DNA from: Streptomyces sp. NRRL S-118
Lineage (GTDB): Bacteria > Actinomycetota > Actinomycetes > Streptomycetales > Streptomycetaceae
Length of the DNA: 6,966 nucleotides
Direction of reading: 5' to 3'
Assembly (NCBI RefSeq): GCF_000716335.1
Contig: NZ_JOBL01000279.1
Span: forward strand, 1 to 6,966
The notes beneath the pieces were generated by a model. That model made no database searches, had not been told where the DNA came from, and saw nothing but the letters and a program-made list of their open reading frames with translations. Position numbers and translations under genes: made by a program. This document shows, piece by piece, positions 6,270 through 6,966 of this stretch (the first letter of the stretch is position 1; each line of letters opens with the position of its first letter).

Positions 6270-6704
6270 TCAGTAACGCCTGCTCGCGGCCACCGCGACC
6301 ATGCCGCCCAGGACGCCGAGCGCCACACACAACGGCGAGTACAGGACGCTGTTCCAGCGCTGGAATTCGGCGGCGGCCCCGGAGTTCATGAAATACCCGC
6401 CGACACCACGGGCGAGCAGCACCCCGGCCAGCCCGTACATGCCCACCAGCCGCAGCCAGTCCGGGCCGATCGACGGGATCGACTCGTTGACCATGAGGGT
6501 GAGGACGGCGCCACCGAACAGCGCCAGGCCGACCATCATGGCGCTCGCCGCCGACGGCATCACGCCATCGTCGGTGCCACCGATCGTTTTGGTGAACGTC
6601 ACCGTATCCTTCATCGGCCAGGGCGAGAACGCCCAGATGAAGTGCATCACGCCGGCTGCCGTGAGTACCGTCGCCAATCCCACGGGGACCACAGTGCGGA
6701 TCAT
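6270..6704 (-). CDS. DUF3995-type small integral membrane protein
   Basis: A 144-residue protein with four predicted membrane helices: about residues 4-26 (VVPVGLATVLTAAGVMHFIWAF), 51-72, 83-101 and 119-140. The HFIW motif in the first helix, the RLVGMYGLAGVLLARGVGGYFM segment and the closing WNSVLYSPLCVALG motif resemble DUF3995 proteins, whose function is unknown; this match is from memory of the family pattern. The ATG at 6704 is chosen because GGGAGG lies eight bases upstream. A frame extension to an ATG at 6734 would place the start inside the upstream palindrome and lacks a ribosome binding site. It has its own promoter/operator-like region and a downstream hairpin, so it is probably monocistronic. 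No sequence link to the terphenyl or PKS genes is evident. Confidence 0.82.
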   Translation of the reverse strand: MIRTVVPVGLATVLTAAGVMHFIWAFSPWPMKDTVTFTKTIGGTDDGVMPSAASAMMVGLALFGGAVLTLMVNESIPSIGPDWLRLVGMYGLAGVLLARGVGGYFMNSGAAAEFQRWNSVLYSPLCVALGVLGGMVAVAASRRY

Positions 6705-6712
6705 TTCCAGTG

Positions 6713-6718
6713 CCTCCC
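6713..6718 (-). promoter_or_regulatory. Ribosome binding site of the DUF3995 gene
   Basis: GGGAGG on the minus strand, eight bases before the ATG at 6704. This decides the start in favour of 6704 over the in-frame ATG at 6734. Confidence 0.85.
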
Positions 6719-6722
6719 ACTC

Positions 6723-6745
6723 GATTCCGTACACGCCACGGAATC
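6723..6745. promoter_or_regulatory. Palindromic operator candidate in the DUF3995 promoter
   Basis: GATTCCGT (6723-6730) and ACGGAATC (6738-6745) are perfect 8-base arms around a 7-base centre. The site directly abuts a minus-strand -10-like element (CATACT, 6751-6746), so it would cover the expected transcription start. This is the geometry of a repressor operator. A 5'-leader hairpin is the alternative. Confidence 0.6.
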
Positions 6746-6754
6746 AGTATGGCA
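6746..6754 (-). promoter_or_regulatory. Extended -10 promoter element for the DUF3995 gene
   Basis: The minus strand reads TGCCATACT: a TGn extension followed by CATACT, which matches TATAAT at four of six positions. No good -35 hexamer lies 17-18 bases upstream, which extended -10 promoters tolerate. Transcription would begin near 6739, about 35 bases before the ATG. Confidence 0.45.
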
Positions 6755-6852
6755 ACAGCACTTTTACCGAAGGGAGTTGACCCCCTTTCACCACCATGGC
6801 AGGAGGCGCGACACCGGCGGACGCAAACCTTTTTCCGGGTTCCGGGCACGCG

Positions 6853-6907
6853 AACGGGACCTGCGGTGGCCGAGAACGAACATGGACTCGATACCGCAGG
6901 TCCCGTT
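6853..6907 (-). terminator. Long perfect hairpin, probable terminator of a gene beyond the right edge
   Basis: AACGGGACCTGCGGT (6853-6867) and ACCGCAGGTCCCGTT (6893-6907) form a perfect 15-base stem. Within the 25-base loop, CGAG (6871-6874) can pair with CTCG (6887-6890). No coding frame is supported across it. A minus-strand frame entering from the right edge ends with a TGA at 6938-6936, about 30 bases before the hairpin, so it may terminate an upstream minus-strand gene; a bidirectional terminator between convergent genes is also possible. Confidence 0.65.
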
Positions 6908-6966
6908 GCCGGCATTCCGGCGGAGCGGCTCCTGATCAGGTTCCGTGCCGGCCGGTGACTGTCCAG

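Noticed and set aside
6039..6935. Plus- and minus-strand frames of about 300 codons over the DUF3995 region
   Set aside because: Both have noise-like composition, and the plus-strand one crosses the long hairpin. The minus-strand frame 6270-6704 has coherent membrane helices and a strong ribosome binding site.

Overview
The window comes from a high-GC actinomycete, most likely Streptomyces or a close relative. The evidence is strong G/C at third codon positions, frequent GTG starts, GTGA stop/start overlaps, and a canonical modular type I polyketide synthase (PKS) N-terminus. All five genes I can support lie on the minus strand, so transcription runs from right to left.

Layout from upstream (right) to downstream (left). 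Bases 6853-6907 form a long perfect hairpin that looks like a terminator for a gene beyond the right edge. A short promoter/operator region (6713-6751, with an 8-bp-arm palindrome) precedes a small DUF3995-type four-helix membrane protein (6270-6704), which is followed by a hairpin (6226-6244). About 850 bases (5409-6269) carry no convincing gene. Next comes a compact three-gene operon (5391-1027): an A-T-TE NRPS-like synthetase, a short-chain dehydrogenase/epimerase-family reductase overlapping it by 4 nt, and a SnoaL/NTF2-like protein 31 nt further on. A strong hairpin terminator (972-1015) follows. About 650 bases of regulatory-looking DNA with several small palindromes lead to the first 107 codons of a modular type I PKS (docking helix plus the start of a KS domain), which runs off the left edge.

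The central operon is the main interest. An A-T-TE synthetase of the polyporic acid/atromentin type, together with one SDR-type reductase and one NTF2-fold protein, is the gene set I know from actinomycete p-terphenyl pathways (echosides, terfestatins). In those, the synthetase dimerises an arylpyruvate to a dihydroxyquinone, and the reductase and NTF2-like enzyme together perform reductive dehydration to a terphenyl triol. I infer the same logic here. The assignment rests on domain order and remembered family motifs, not on a database search.

The PKS has its own upstream region and an N-terminal docking domain, so it should accept a chain from another PKS subunit outside the window. Whether the terphenyl cassette and the PKS belong to one pathway or are merely adjacent cannot be decided here. 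Both operon-end genes (synthetase and SnoaL-like) carry low-complexity N-terminal extensions encoded by in-frame DNA tandem repeats, which is unusual.
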